Origin: Rubrivivax sp.
Lineage (GTDB): Bacteria; Pseudomonadota; Gammaproteobacteria; Burkholderiales; Burkholderiaceae_C
Direction of reading: 5' to 3'
DNA: 9,023 nucleotides
Assembly (NCBI GenBank): GCA_020851615.1
Contig: JADZCL010000418.1
Span: 1-9,023, forward strand
The notes under the pieces were generated by a model. That model had not been told where the DNA came from. It saw nothing but the letters and a program-made list of their open reading frames with translations, and ran no database searches. Of the stretch, positions 1 through 6,149 are shown piece after piece. The position numbers and the translations under genes are program-made. Position 1 is the first letter of the stretch. Each line of letters opens with the position of its first letter.

Positions 1-762
1 GCCCTGCTGGCCAACTACTCGCGCGACAACGAGCGCGAGGCCGATGCGCTGGGCCAGAGCTACATGGTCAAGGCCGGCTATCCGGCCGCCGGCATGACGC
101 GGTTGCACCAGTTGCTGGTCGACCAGCAGAAGTCACGGCCCGGCGTGCTGGAGACGATGTTCGCCTCGCATCCGATGAGCAACGAACGGCGCGACACCGC
201 GCGCCGCCAGGCCGAGACCTTGTACGCCGCCAGCGCCAGCGCACCGGCCCAGCGCGAGCGGTTCATGGACCGCACGGCATCGCTGCGGCGCCTCAAGCCG
301 ACGATCGATGCCTGCCAGGCCGGTGAGACGGCGATGTCCAGGAAGGCCTTCCCCGAAGCGCAGGAGCGTCTGGAGACCGCATTGCGTGCCACACCGCGCG
401 ACTATCCGGTCAACCTGCGCATGGCCCAGTGCCTGACCGCGCAGAGCCGGCTGCAGGAAGCACGCCGCTACGTCGAGACCGCACGTGCGGTCTACCCGCA
501 GGAAGCGCAGGCGGCCAAGCTGGCCGCCTCGCTCAAGCTGGGCCTGCGCGACCCCGGTGGCGCCTACGACGAGTTGCTGGCCTACGACCGCCTTCTGCCC
601 GGCGACCCGGGCACCCGCTTCCTCAAGGGTGTTGCACTGGAAGGCATGGGGCGCCAACCCGATGCCGCGCGCGAGTACGCCGCTTTCCTGCAGACCGGCG
701 CCAAGGGCGACGCGGCAGGCTACGCACAGGGGCGCCTCAAGGCCTGGGGCTACGCCAAGTAG
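1..762 (+). CDS. M48 family metalloprotease with TPR repeats (BepA-like), 5' partial
   Basis: This is the C-terminal 253 codons of a periplasmic-type zinc metalloprotease; the open frame runs in from the left edge, so the HExxH active site and any signal peptide lie outside. The visible start reads NYSRDNEREAD. This matches the M48 segment after the second helix, in which the first Glu of the E-x-E-A-D run (about residue 11 here) is the third zinc ligand. It is followed by the typical SHPMSNER segment around residue 56. From about residue 105 to 245 there are helical repeats (for example AFPEAQERLETALRATP and LQEARRYVETARAVYP) that read as tetratricopeptide repeats. M48 plus C-terminal TPR is the layout of BepA/YfgC, which degrades or helps assemble outer-membrane beta-barrel proteins. 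An internal ATG at 64 is not the real start, because the zinc-ligand segment lies before it. The exact subfamily is inferred. Confidence 0.88.
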   Translation, partial: ALLANYSRDNEREADALGQSYMVKAGYPAAGMTRLHQLLVDQQKSRPGVLETMFASHPMSNERRDTARRQAETLYAASASAPAQRERFMDRTASLRRLKPTIDACQAGETAMSRKAFPEAQERLETALRATPRDYPVNLRMAQCLTAQSRLQEARRYVETARAVYPQEAQAAKLAASLKLGLRDPGGAYDELLAYDRLLPGDPGTRFLKGVALEGMGRQPDAAREYAAFLQTGAKGDAAGYAQGRLKAWGYAK

Positions 763-846
763 CAGCGTACGCAGGCGGGATCGGGCCGGGCATCCAGAAC
801 CCCCGGCAGCACGGATTGGCCAAGCCGCGGAGAATCGGCACCAGCC

Positions 847-1740
847 ATGAATCCCGGTTTGTTGTATGCCCTGGTCGCTTTCGGCCTGTGGGGCTTGTTT
901 CCGCTGTACCTGCGTGAACTGGCCAGTGTCCCGCCGCTGGAGGTGGTGGTGCATCGCTCGGTCTGGTCGCTCATCTTCCTGCTCGTCGTACTGACGCTGC
1001 TGCGCCGCTGGGGCTGGCTGCTGCAGTTGCGCCGCCAGCCACGCCAGTGGCTTGTGTTCGTCGCCAGCGCGCTGCTGCTGAGCATCAACTGGCTGGTCTA
1101 CGTCTACGCCATCGCCATCGGCCACGTGCTGGACGCAAGCCTGGGCTACTTCATCAACCCGCTGGTGAGCGTGCTGCTGGGGGTGCTGGTCCTGCGCGAG
1201 CGGCTGCAGCCGGCGCAGTGGCTGGCGGTGGCCCTGGCGGCAGCCGGCGTGCTGTGGCTGACGGTGGATGCCGGTCGCCTGCCCTGGGTGGCGCTGGTGC
1301 TGGCGGTGAGCTTCGGGCTCTACGGCCTGCTGCGCAAGACGGCGCCACTGGGCGCACTCGAGGGCCTGACGCTCGAGACCCTCGTGCTTGCGCCCCTGGT
1401 GCTGCCGCTGCTGGTCTGGTTCACGCTGCAGCCCGGGGGCGCCATGGCGCGCGGCGACTGGACGCTGAACGCGCTGCTGCTCATCGCCGGTCCGCTGACG
1501 GCGCTGCCGCTGCTCTTGTTCGCAGCCGCCGCACGGCGGCTGCCGCTGGCCACCGTCGGCCTGCTGCAGTACATCTCGCCGACGGTGCAGTTCCTGCTGG
1601 GCATCACCGTCTTCCATGAACCGCTGCAGCCCGCGCGGCTGCTGGGCTTTGCGCTGATCTGGGCCGCGCTGGTCGTCTACAGCGGCCACGCCTGGCTGGT
1701 CACGCGCGGCCTGGCTGCGCGCGCTGCATCCGCGGCCTGA
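847..1740 (+). CDS. rarD: RarD-type EamA permease
   Basis: Integral inner-membrane protein of 297 aa, the usual length for RarD. The sequence is almost entirely hydrophobic segments with short basic loops, consistent with about ten membrane helices in two EamA halves. The N-terminus MNPGLLYALVAFGLWGLFPL and the following PPLEVVVHRSVWSL segment are strongly RarD-like, as are INWLVYVYAI near residue 80, the LGYFINPLVSVLLGV segment near residue 100, and the second-half LQYISPTVQFLLGI segment near residue 240. The family belongs to the drug/metabolite transporter superfamily. The name comes from a chloramphenicol-sensitivity link in other bacteria and the true substrate is not known. The gene begins 84 bases after the protease stop and has only a weak upstream GGAG, about 15 bases before the ATG. 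It converges on the DUF3501 gene with 36 bases between the two stop codons. Confidence 0.92.
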   Translation: MNPGLLYALVAFGLWGLFPLYLRELASVPPLEVVVHRSVWSLIFLLVVLTLLRRWGWLLQLRRQPRQWLVFVASALLLSINWLVYVYAIAIGHVLDASLGYFINPLVSVLLGVLVLRERLQPAQWLAVALAAAGVLWLTVDAGRLPWVALVLAVSFGLYGLLRKTAPLGALEGLTLETLVLAPLVLPLLVWFTLQPGGAMARGDWTLNALLLIAGPLTALPLLLFAAAARRLPLATVGLLQYISPTVQFLLGITVFHEPLQPARLLGFALIWAALVVYSGHAWLVTRGLAARAASAA

Positions 1741-1776
1741 CTCGCAGCGGCCAAGCCGGCACGCAGGCCAGGCGTG

Positions 1777-2370
1777 TCAGGGCGCGAGATCGGGCGCGAG
1801 ATCGCCCGCCAGACTCGCCAGCGTGGCCCCGGCCACGGCGACATGCGCCGGGTAGTGGGTGTGGTCGCAACCGAGCTTCACGCCGGCACCCGCGCGGATC
1901 GCCGCCCTCTGCAAGCGATCGAACTCGAACCGCACGAAGTGCACCGAGCTCGTCTTCTCGTCGTTCTCGCGCTCGAGATCCTCATCGGCAATCGCGTAGG
2001 CGCGACCGTGGCCTTCGACTTCGACGAAGAGCCGGTCCTCGACACCGATCAGCCGCGCGAGCTCGCGCCGGCGCTCGTGCGGATCGTCGTACTCGATCAG
2101 GAGCGTCGCCTTCCAGTTGCCGCCGTCGGGCACCAGGGGCGCGTAGGCATCGATCTCAGCCTGGATGCCTGCCTCGTCGAAGATCTTCTCGATGTGCAGC
2201 ATCTCCTGGATCTGGCGGCGGATGGTCTGCTCGTCCTCGAACTGCAGCGTCATGTTCTCGCCCAGGCGCACGCTGCGCAGGCGGCGGTGCGCAATCGCCT
2301 GTGCACGGCTGCTCTTGCGGATCTTCGAATACGCCTCCAGCGTCAGGAGGCTCGCGGGCGTGATGGCCAT
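1777..2370 (-). CDS. DUF3501 family protein
   Basis: A 197-aa soluble protein of unknown biochemical function. It is recognised by the N-terminal MAITPASLLTLEAYSKIR, by the central IRRQIQEMLHIEKIF, by PDGGNWKATLLIEY (about residues 89-102), and by the YAIADEDLERENDEKTSSVHFVRF segment (about residues 135-158). All of these fit the DUF3501 family, which is typically encoded next to rubrerythrin and a CCG-type Fe-S protein. No enzymatic motif or metal-binding cysteine cluster is evident. The start at 2370 is chosen because family members begin with M-(A/S)-I. An in-frame ATG at 2388 would add six residues (MRQKST) and would overlap the stop of the upstream gene as ATGA; either way the two genes are almost certainly translationally coupled. 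The C-terminus ends in a duplicated DLAP caused by a 12-base tandem repeat. Confidence 0.85.
   Translation of the reverse strand: MAITPASLLTLEAYSKIRKSSRAQAIAHRRLRSVRLGENMTLQFEDEQTIRRQIQEMLHIEKIFDEAGIQAEIDAYAPLVPDGGNWKATLLIEYDDPHERRRELARLIGVEDRLFVEVEGHGRAYAIADEDLERENDEKTSSVHFVRFEFDRLQRAAIRAGAGVKLGCDHTHYPAHVAVAGATLASLAGDLAPDLAP
1780..1803. repeat. Perfect 12-bp tandem duplication
   Basis: The unit GGGCGCGAGATC occurs twice back to back (1780-1791 and 1792-1803). It lies inside the last codons of the DUF3501 gene on the minus strand and doubles the tetrapeptide DLAP immediately before the stop, keeping frame. It looks like a replication-slippage event. Confidence 0.9.
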
Positions 2371-2384
2371 CGTCGACTTCTGCC

Positions 2385-3731
2385 TCATTCGATGCCATAG
2401 GCCATGCGCACCAGCGTGAGCGGGTGCTGCACCGCCTTGGCCGGCGTGCCGGCCTCCTGCATGCCTTGCGCGATGTGGTGGCCCGCCAGCGGGCAGTCGC
2501 TGCCGATGAAATCGGGCTCGTCCTTGGCCATGCTGCGGAAGACGGGTCGCCCGATCTTCATCGCCACCGGGTGCGTGGGCGTCTTCACGCCGTAGGTCCC
2601 CGCATGGCCGGAGCAGCGCTCGACCGTGTTGAGCTTCAACTCGACGTGCTGGCCCACGAGGTCCAGCATCTCCTTGCTCTTCTTGCCCACGTTCTGCACG
2701 CGGCCATGGCAGGGGATGTGCAGGCTGACCTTGCCCAGCGCCCGCTTGAAGTCGGTCTTGAGCAGGCCGTCGCGATGGCGGGCCACGAGATACTCGAACG
2801 GGTCCCACATCGCATCGCGCACGAGCTGCACATCGCCGTCGTGCGGGAACAGCAGCGGCAGTTCCTGCTTGAACATCAGCGTGCAGCTGGGCACGGGGGT
2901 GAGGATGGCGAAGCCCGCGCCCGCGTACCGTGCCAGCACCGGGATGTTGGCCTCCTTGGCGCGCTCGACGCTTTCGAGGTCGCCGAGTTCGAACTTGGGC
3001 ATGCCGCAGCAGCGCTCCCGCTCGACGATCTCCCACGGGATCTCGTTGTGTTCGAGCAGCTTGATGAGGTCGTTGCCGATGCCCGGCTCGTTGTAGTTGA
3101 TGTAGCAGGTCGAGTAGATCGCGACCTTGCCGGGTGTGCGCTCGCCGTTGCGCACGTCGAAGCCCGGGTTGGCCAGGTTCCTGCCCCAGCGAAAGCGCTG
3201 GGTCGCCAGCCCGGGCATCCACGCATCGGGGTGGACGCCAAGCTGGCTGTCCATCAGCTTGCGCATCGTGCGCGTCGAATTGAGCGCGTTCACGACCTCG
3301 ACGACCACCGGGATGCCCGCGAAGCGGCCGTGCAGGTCGGTCGATGCCAGCAGCTGCTCGCTCTTCTTCACCCGGCCCTGGCGGTGGCGGATCGCCTTGC
3401 CGCGCAGCATCAGGTGCGGGAAGTCGACGTTCCACGGGTGCGGCGGTGTGTACGGGCACTTGGTCATGTAGCACAGGTCGCAGAGGTAGCACTGCTCGAC
3501 GACCTTCCAGTAATCCGCCTTGGCCACTGCGTGCACCTCGCCATCGGCCGTGGCATCGACGAGGTCGAAGAGATTGGGAAAGCTCTGGCACAGGCTCACG
3601 CAGCGGCGGCAGCCGTGGCAGATGTCGAACACCCGCTCCATCTCGGCCAGCGCCTGGGCCTCGTCCTGGAAGGCCGGGTCCTTCCAGGCGATCGGGTGCC
3701 GGGTCGGTGCTTCGAGGTTGCCTTCGCGCAT
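2385..3731 (-). CDS. CCG-domain [4Fe-4S] protein (GlpC/HdrD-like), rubrerythrin-associated
   Basis: A 448-aa cytoplasmic iron-sulfur protein related to the electron-transfer subunits GlpC, LutA and HdrD. Two ferredoxin-type cluster motifs are visible: C38-x2-C41-x2-C44-x3-C48 and C81-x2-C84-x2-C87-x4-C92 followed by PYTPPH. The C-terminal part carries the CCG-type cysteine-rich domains: CCG at C241-C242-G243, then C341-H-G and C373-S-G-H, where the second CCG is CSG. The protein presumably moves electrons to or from a partner through its clusters and a CCG site; the substrate is unknown. The start at 3731 is chosen because the protein then begins about 37 residues before the first cluster and has an AAGG 10 bases upstream. 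A longer frame reaching 3920 would run back through the terminator and into rubrerythrin. The gene lies between rubrerythrin and DUF3501, which fits a role in peroxide or redox handling (inference). Confidence 0.87.
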   Translation of the reverse strand: MREGNLEAPTRHPIAWKDPAFQDEAQALAEMERVFDICHGCRRCVSLCQSFPNLFDLVDATADGEVHAVAKADYWKVVEQCYLCDLCYMTKCPYTPPHPWNVDFPHLMLRGKAIRHRQGRVKKSEQLLASTDLHGRFAGIPVVVEVVNALNSTRTMRKLMDSQLGVHPDAWMPGLATQRFRWGRNLANPGFDVRNGERTPGKVAIYSTCYINYNEPGIGNDLIKLLEHNEIPWEIVERERCCGMPKFELGDLESVERAKEANIPVLARYAGAGFAILTPVPSCTLMFKQELPLLFPHDGDVQLVRDAMWDPFEYLVARHRDGLLKTDFKRALGKVSLHIPCHGRVQNVGKKSKEMLDLVGQHVELKLNTVERCSGHAGTYGVKTPTHPVAMKIGRPVFRSMAKDEPDFIGSDCPLAGHHIAQGMQEAGTPAKAVQHPLTLVRMAYGIE

Positions 3732-3767
3732 GGGTGACACGCCTTCGAGTGTGACTGGCAAAACGAA

Positions 3768-3788
3768 CAAGGGGCGCGCAGCCCCTTG
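3768..3788 (-). terminator. Hairpin plus T-rich tail after rubrerythrin (terminator or attenuator)
   Basis: An 8-base perfect stem, CAAGGGGC / GCCCCTTG, encloses a 5-base loop. Read on the minus strand it is followed by TTCGTTTTG, a modest T-rich tract. It sits between the rubrerythrin stop (3814) and the Fe-S gene start (3731). It could therefore end most rubrerythrin transcripts while letting some read through into the Fe-S and DUF3501 genes. Confidence 0.7.
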
Positions 3789-3813
3789 CCCCCTGCGCAT
3801 TGCAGAGGGTTGT

Positions 3814-4236
3814 TCAGTCCACCAGCGCGTCCAAGGCCTTCTGGTAGCGATTGGCATGCGAGCGCTCGGCCTTGGCCAGCGTCTCGAACCAGTCGGCGAT
3901 CTCGTCGAAGCCTTCCTCACGCGCGGCCTTGGCCATGCCCGGGTACATGTCGGTGTACTCGTGCGTCTCGCCGGCCACGGCAGCCTTCAGGTTGTCACGC
4001 GTGTCGCCGATGGGCAGCCCGGTGGCAGGATCGCCCGACCCATGCTCGAGGAATTCGAGGTGGCCGTGCGCATGGCCGGTCTCGCCCTCGGCCGTGGAGC
4101 GGAACAAGGCCGCGACGTCGTTCTGGCCCTCGACGTCGGCCTTGTTCGCGAAGTACAGGTAGCGGCGGTTGGCCTGTGACTCACCCGAGAAGGCGTCCTT
4201 GAGGTTCTGCTCGGTCCTGGAACCCTTGAGTTGCAT
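3814..4236 (-). CDS. Rubrerythrin family protein lacking a rubredoxin domain
   Basis: A 140-aa ferritin-like diiron protein. The ligand set expected of the rubrerythrin four-helix bundle is readable: E19 ([10 protein letters not shown]), E52-x-x-H55 (EGETGHAH), E90 and E93 ([11 protein letters not shown]), and E124-x-x-H127 ([10 protein letters not shown]). Rubrerythrins reduce hydrogen peroxide in the cytoplasm using electrons from a redox partner. Classical rubrerythrin has a C-terminal rubredoxin domain with two CxxC motifs. This one ends right after the last helix (QKALDALVD), so an outside electron donor is needed; the neighbouring Fe-S protein is an obvious candidate (inference). The start at 4236 is fixed by an AGGAGA ribosome-binding site (4242-4247) 5 bases upstream. 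It is the first gene of the minus-strand cluster, with a likely terminator or attenuator directly after it. Confidence 0.92.
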   Translation of the reverse strand: MQLKGSRTEQNLKDAFSGESQANRRYLYFANKADVEGQNDVAALFRSTAEGETGHAHGHLEFLEHGSGDPATGLPIGDTRDNLKAAVAGETHEYTDMYPGMAKAAREEGFDEIADWFETLAKAERSHANRYQKALDALVD

Positions 4237-4327
4237 GACATTCTCCTGATCGTGATGCGGGTGTGGATCGGTCGTCGAACGCGGCGGGCGCCCTGTCACG
4301 GTGGGAGGTCGTCCGCGACCGGTCACG

Positions 4328-4357
4328 AACCTAGCGCAGACCCGACCGCCAGGTCAA
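4328..4357 (-). promoter_or_regulatory. Candidate sigma-70 type promoter of rubrerythrin
   Basis: On the minus strand TTGACC (4352-4357) is followed, after an 18-base spacer, by TAGGTT (4328-4333). The -35 box is 5 of 6 to consensus and the -10 box about 3 of 6. It lies roughly 90 bases upstream of the rubrerythrin ATG, in the only sizeable gap between rubrerythrin and the hydrolase. The call rests on pattern only. Confidence 0.5.
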
Positions 4358-4373
4358 TACAAAGCGCCTATGC

Positions 4374-4386
4374 CGGTCATTGACCG
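4374..4386. promoter_or_regulatory. Inverted repeat CGGTCA-T-TGACCG upstream of the rubrerythrin promoter
   Basis: Perfect 6-base half sites surround a single central base, just upstream of the candidate -35 box. The same hexamer CGGTCA recurs at 4320-4325, inside the 8-base palindrome GACCGGTC (4317-4324) on the other side of the promoter. This flanking arrangement would suit a dimeric regulator, but none is identified in the window. Confidence 0.35.
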
Positions 4387-4422
4387 ACTCAATGCGGCGG
4401 TGTTCGCAGGCCTGGGAACGGC

Positions 4423-5274
4423 TCACGCCAGGCCCAGCAACTGCCGTGCGCACGCATGCACGCGCGCTGCCGGATCGGCCAGGTCACGCAGGATCGTGAA
4501 GTGGTCGGCGTGCGCCACCGTCTCGCACACCGGCACCGCAGTCGGGCCCCAGACGTCGCGGATGAGCTGGTTCTGCCGCCGAAATTCCTCGCTCTCCTGC
4601 GCGCCCACCAGCGCCATCAGCCTGCCCTTGGGCCGCGGGAAGAAGGCCGGACTCAGCCGCCGCACCGAGGCCGGCGTCAACGCCAGCTCCTGCGCAAACG
4701 GGGCCAGCCGCAAGGGCTCGAGGTCATACAGCCCCGAGATCGACAGCGCCCCCTGCACCACCTGGGCCGGCAAGTCCTCGGCGACCTGCTTCCAGCGTGC
4801 ACTCAGCAGCATCGCGGCCATGTGCCCCCCCACCGAGTGGCCGCCCACCACGATGCGCGAGGGATCGCCGCCATGCGCCGCCGCATGCCGCCAGGTCCAT
4901 TCGAGCGCACGCACCATCTGCAGCACGATGTGCTCGACAGTCACAGCCGGCGCCAGCGAGTAGCCGGGCACCACCACCAACGCCCCCGCCGCCGTGAGCG
5001 CCGGCGCAACGAAGGACACGTCCGACTTGTCCAGCGCCCGCCAGTAGCCCCCATGCAGGAACACGAACACCGGCGCCTGCGCCACCGCAGCCGGAAAGAC
5101 ATCCAGCGTCTCGTCGGCCCCATCGCCATAGGGCAAGTCGAGCACACAGGGTGCATGCGCGCGCGTGTGCGCCGACGCCGCAGCCCACTTCTGCAACTGC
5201 TGCGCAAAGTCGGGCACGGTCGCGCGCGGGTTGTACTGCGCGTCAAGCCACGCAAGGTCATTCAGGCGGCGCAT
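4423..5274 (-). CDS. Alpha/beta hydrolase, kynurenine-formamidase/esterase-like
   Basis: A 283-aa serine hydrolase. The oxyanion-hole motif HGGYW is at residues 74-78 and the nucleophile elbow GHSVGG puts the catalytic Ser at 147. A GAQESEEFRRQ segment (acid probably E227) and the HADHF motif (His 258) complete the expected triad. HGGYW, the SGLYDLEPL segment after the nucleophile, and the GAxESxEFxRQ stretch are characteristic of alpha/beta-hydrolase type arylformamidases (tryptophan-kynurenine pathway) and of related esterases. No other kynurenine gene is nearby, so the substrate is uncertain. The start at 5274 is chosen over an upstream ATG at 5301 because AAGGA lies 8 bases before it (5283-5287). 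The gene ends 186 bases before rubrerythrin and is probably a separate unit. Confidence 0.85.
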   Translation of the reverse strand: MRRLNDLAWLDAQYNPRATVPDFAQQLQKWAAASAHTRAHAPCVLDLPYGDGADETLDVFPAAVAQAPVFVFLHGGYWRALDKSDVSFVAPALTAAGALVVVPGYSLAPAVTVEHIVLQMVRALEWTWRHAAAHGGDPSRIVVGGHSVGGHMAAMLLSARWKQVAEDLPAQVVQGALSISGLYDLEPLRLAPFAQELALTPASVRRLSPAFFPRPKGRLMALVGAQESEEFRRQNQLIRDVWGPTAVPVCETVAHADHFTILRDLADPAARVHACARQLLGLA

Positions 5275-5383
5275 CAGTTGAGTCCTTCGGCGTTGCGGCA
5301 ACGCGCAATGCTAGACGCAAGCTCCGGGGGCGCCGCACGCGTCCATGTGAACCTTGCAAAACTGCTAAGATGCGGGGCTCTGT

Positions 5384-5459
<76 letters not shown>

Positions 5460-5468
5460 CCGTTTTGG

Positions 5469-5505
5469 AAGCCAGGCCCTCATATCGATGACGGCCTGGC
5501 TTTTT
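5469..5505 (+). terminator. Intrinsic terminator of the tRNA-Ala gene
   Basis: A perfect 10-base stem, AAGCCAGGCC (5469-5478) and GGCCTGGCTT (5493-5502), encloses a 14-base loop and is followed directly by a T run (5501-5505). It lies 9 bases after the tRNA CCA end. It should isolate the tRNA from the genes downstream. Confidence 0.9.
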
Positions 5506-5516
5506 CTTGCCCGGAT

Positions 5517-5530
5517 CGCCAGTACTGGCG
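5517..5530. repeat. 14-bp perfect palindrome CGCCAGTACTGGCG
   Basis: A fully symmetric sequence with no spacer lies between the tRNA terminator and the first gene of the accessory module. A symmetric site in this position could be an operator or a recombination site. The remainder of 5506-5637 shows no gene and no convincing promoter; the TTGACC at 5620-5625 has no -10 box at usable distance. Confidence 0.6.
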
Positions 5531-5637
5531 CGGGTTCGCGGCTTGATGCGGTGCCTTGCCGCTGGCCGACGGGTGCCATTCCCCGCCCTTCCGACCCGCC
5601 CAGCCTCTCTTTTCTCCAGTTGACCTGTGGCTAGCCG

Positions 5638-6147
5638 ATGCGCGGCTGGTCGATAAATCAGAGCGCCGAGGCGCAGTTCATCAACGAGAGGCACCGCCCG
5701 GACATCGTTGTGCTGCCCGAGAAGACGACTTGGCAGATGACGGGCATCGAGTCTTTCGACCCGGTCGATACCACCCTCACGCGGATGCAGCATGTGCTGG
5801 TCATCGAGCTCAAGAAGGGCGGGTTCGAGCTCACGCGCAAGGAGATCAATCAGGCCGATGGCTACGTGCAGGGTATCGCCGCCCCCGGCGCGCTGTCAGG
5901 CACCCCGTTCATCTGCGCGTGGGTGGTCGGACAGAAGATCGCCGCGGGTGTCGAGCGTGACAAGCAGCTCGGCAACCCGGCGTACGGGCGCATCAGGGCA
6001 GCAACCTTCGGCTCCTTGGTGGACACGGCCAATGCGCGTCTGCTGAAGCTGCGCACCGTGCTGGCGGACCGGTACGGCGGCTCATCGACCGACGAGTTGC
6101 TGAACCGGGTGTTCGCGCAGCCTACCCAAGGCGGGCTGGGAACCTGA
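5638..6147 (+). CDS. PD-(D/E)XK nuclease-like protein, probably N-terminally truncated
   Basis: A 169-aa open frame with a restriction-endonuclease-like signature: P21-D22 in RPDIVV, then E57-L-K59 in VIELKKGG, then Q72-x3-Y76 in NQADGYV. This is the PD...ExK...QxxxY order of RecB-like and Shedu-like nucleases. The rest (GTPFICAWVVGQKI near residues 103-116 and RIRAATFGSLVDTANARL near 134-151) resembles the C-terminal domain I recall from larger proteins with a GHKL-type ATPase in front. Only about 20 residues precede the motif, and an in-frame TAG sits at 5632-5634, two codons before the ATG. No ribosome-binding site is visible. The gene is therefore either a remnant or a stand-alone nuclease domain. 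It ends 2 bases before the DUF6155 gene, so the two look co-transcribed. Nuclease activity is inferred from motifs only. Confidence 0.65.
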   Translation: MRGWSINQSAEAQFINERHRPDIVVLPEKTTWQMTGIESFDPVDTTLTRMQHVLVIELKKGGFELTRKEINQADGYVQGIAAPGALSGTPFICAWVVGQKIAAGVERDKQLGNPAYGRIRAATFGSLVDTANARLLKLRTVLADRYGGSSTDELLNRVFAQPTQGGLGT

Positions 6148-6149
6148 CG

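Noticed and set aside
763..846. Short GC-rich CCGGG/CCCGG inverted repeat after the protease gene as a terminator
   Set aside because: The stem is only about 5 bases and no T run follows, so termination cannot be supported.
133..1689. A 518-residue minus-strand open frame antisense to the protease and rarD
   Set aside because: Composition is dominated by Gln, Arg, Ala and His with no recognisable domain. It lies opposite two well-supported genes and is a GC-driven shadow.
1777..3591. A 604-residue minus-strand open frame covering the DUF3501 gene and most of the Fe-S gene region
   Set aside because: Only its last ~200 residues are the real DUF3501 protein. The earlier part is an out-of-frame, Arg/Ala/Pro-rich reading of the Fe-S gene, typical of high-GC shadow frames.
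2424..3737. A 437-residue plus-strand open frame antisense to the Fe-S gene
   Set aside because: It has no family resemblance, whereas the minus strand carries two cluster-binding motifs and CCG sites in the same interval.
5354..5371. TTGCAA plus TAAGAT as a promoter for the tRNA
   Set aside because: The spacing between the two boxes is only 6 bases, far too short; only the -10-like box remains plausible.
5620..5625. TTGACC as a -35 box for the nuclease-like gene
   Set aside because: No -10-like sequence occurs at 16-18 bases; the nearest AT-rich stretch is about 26 bases away and inside the gene.
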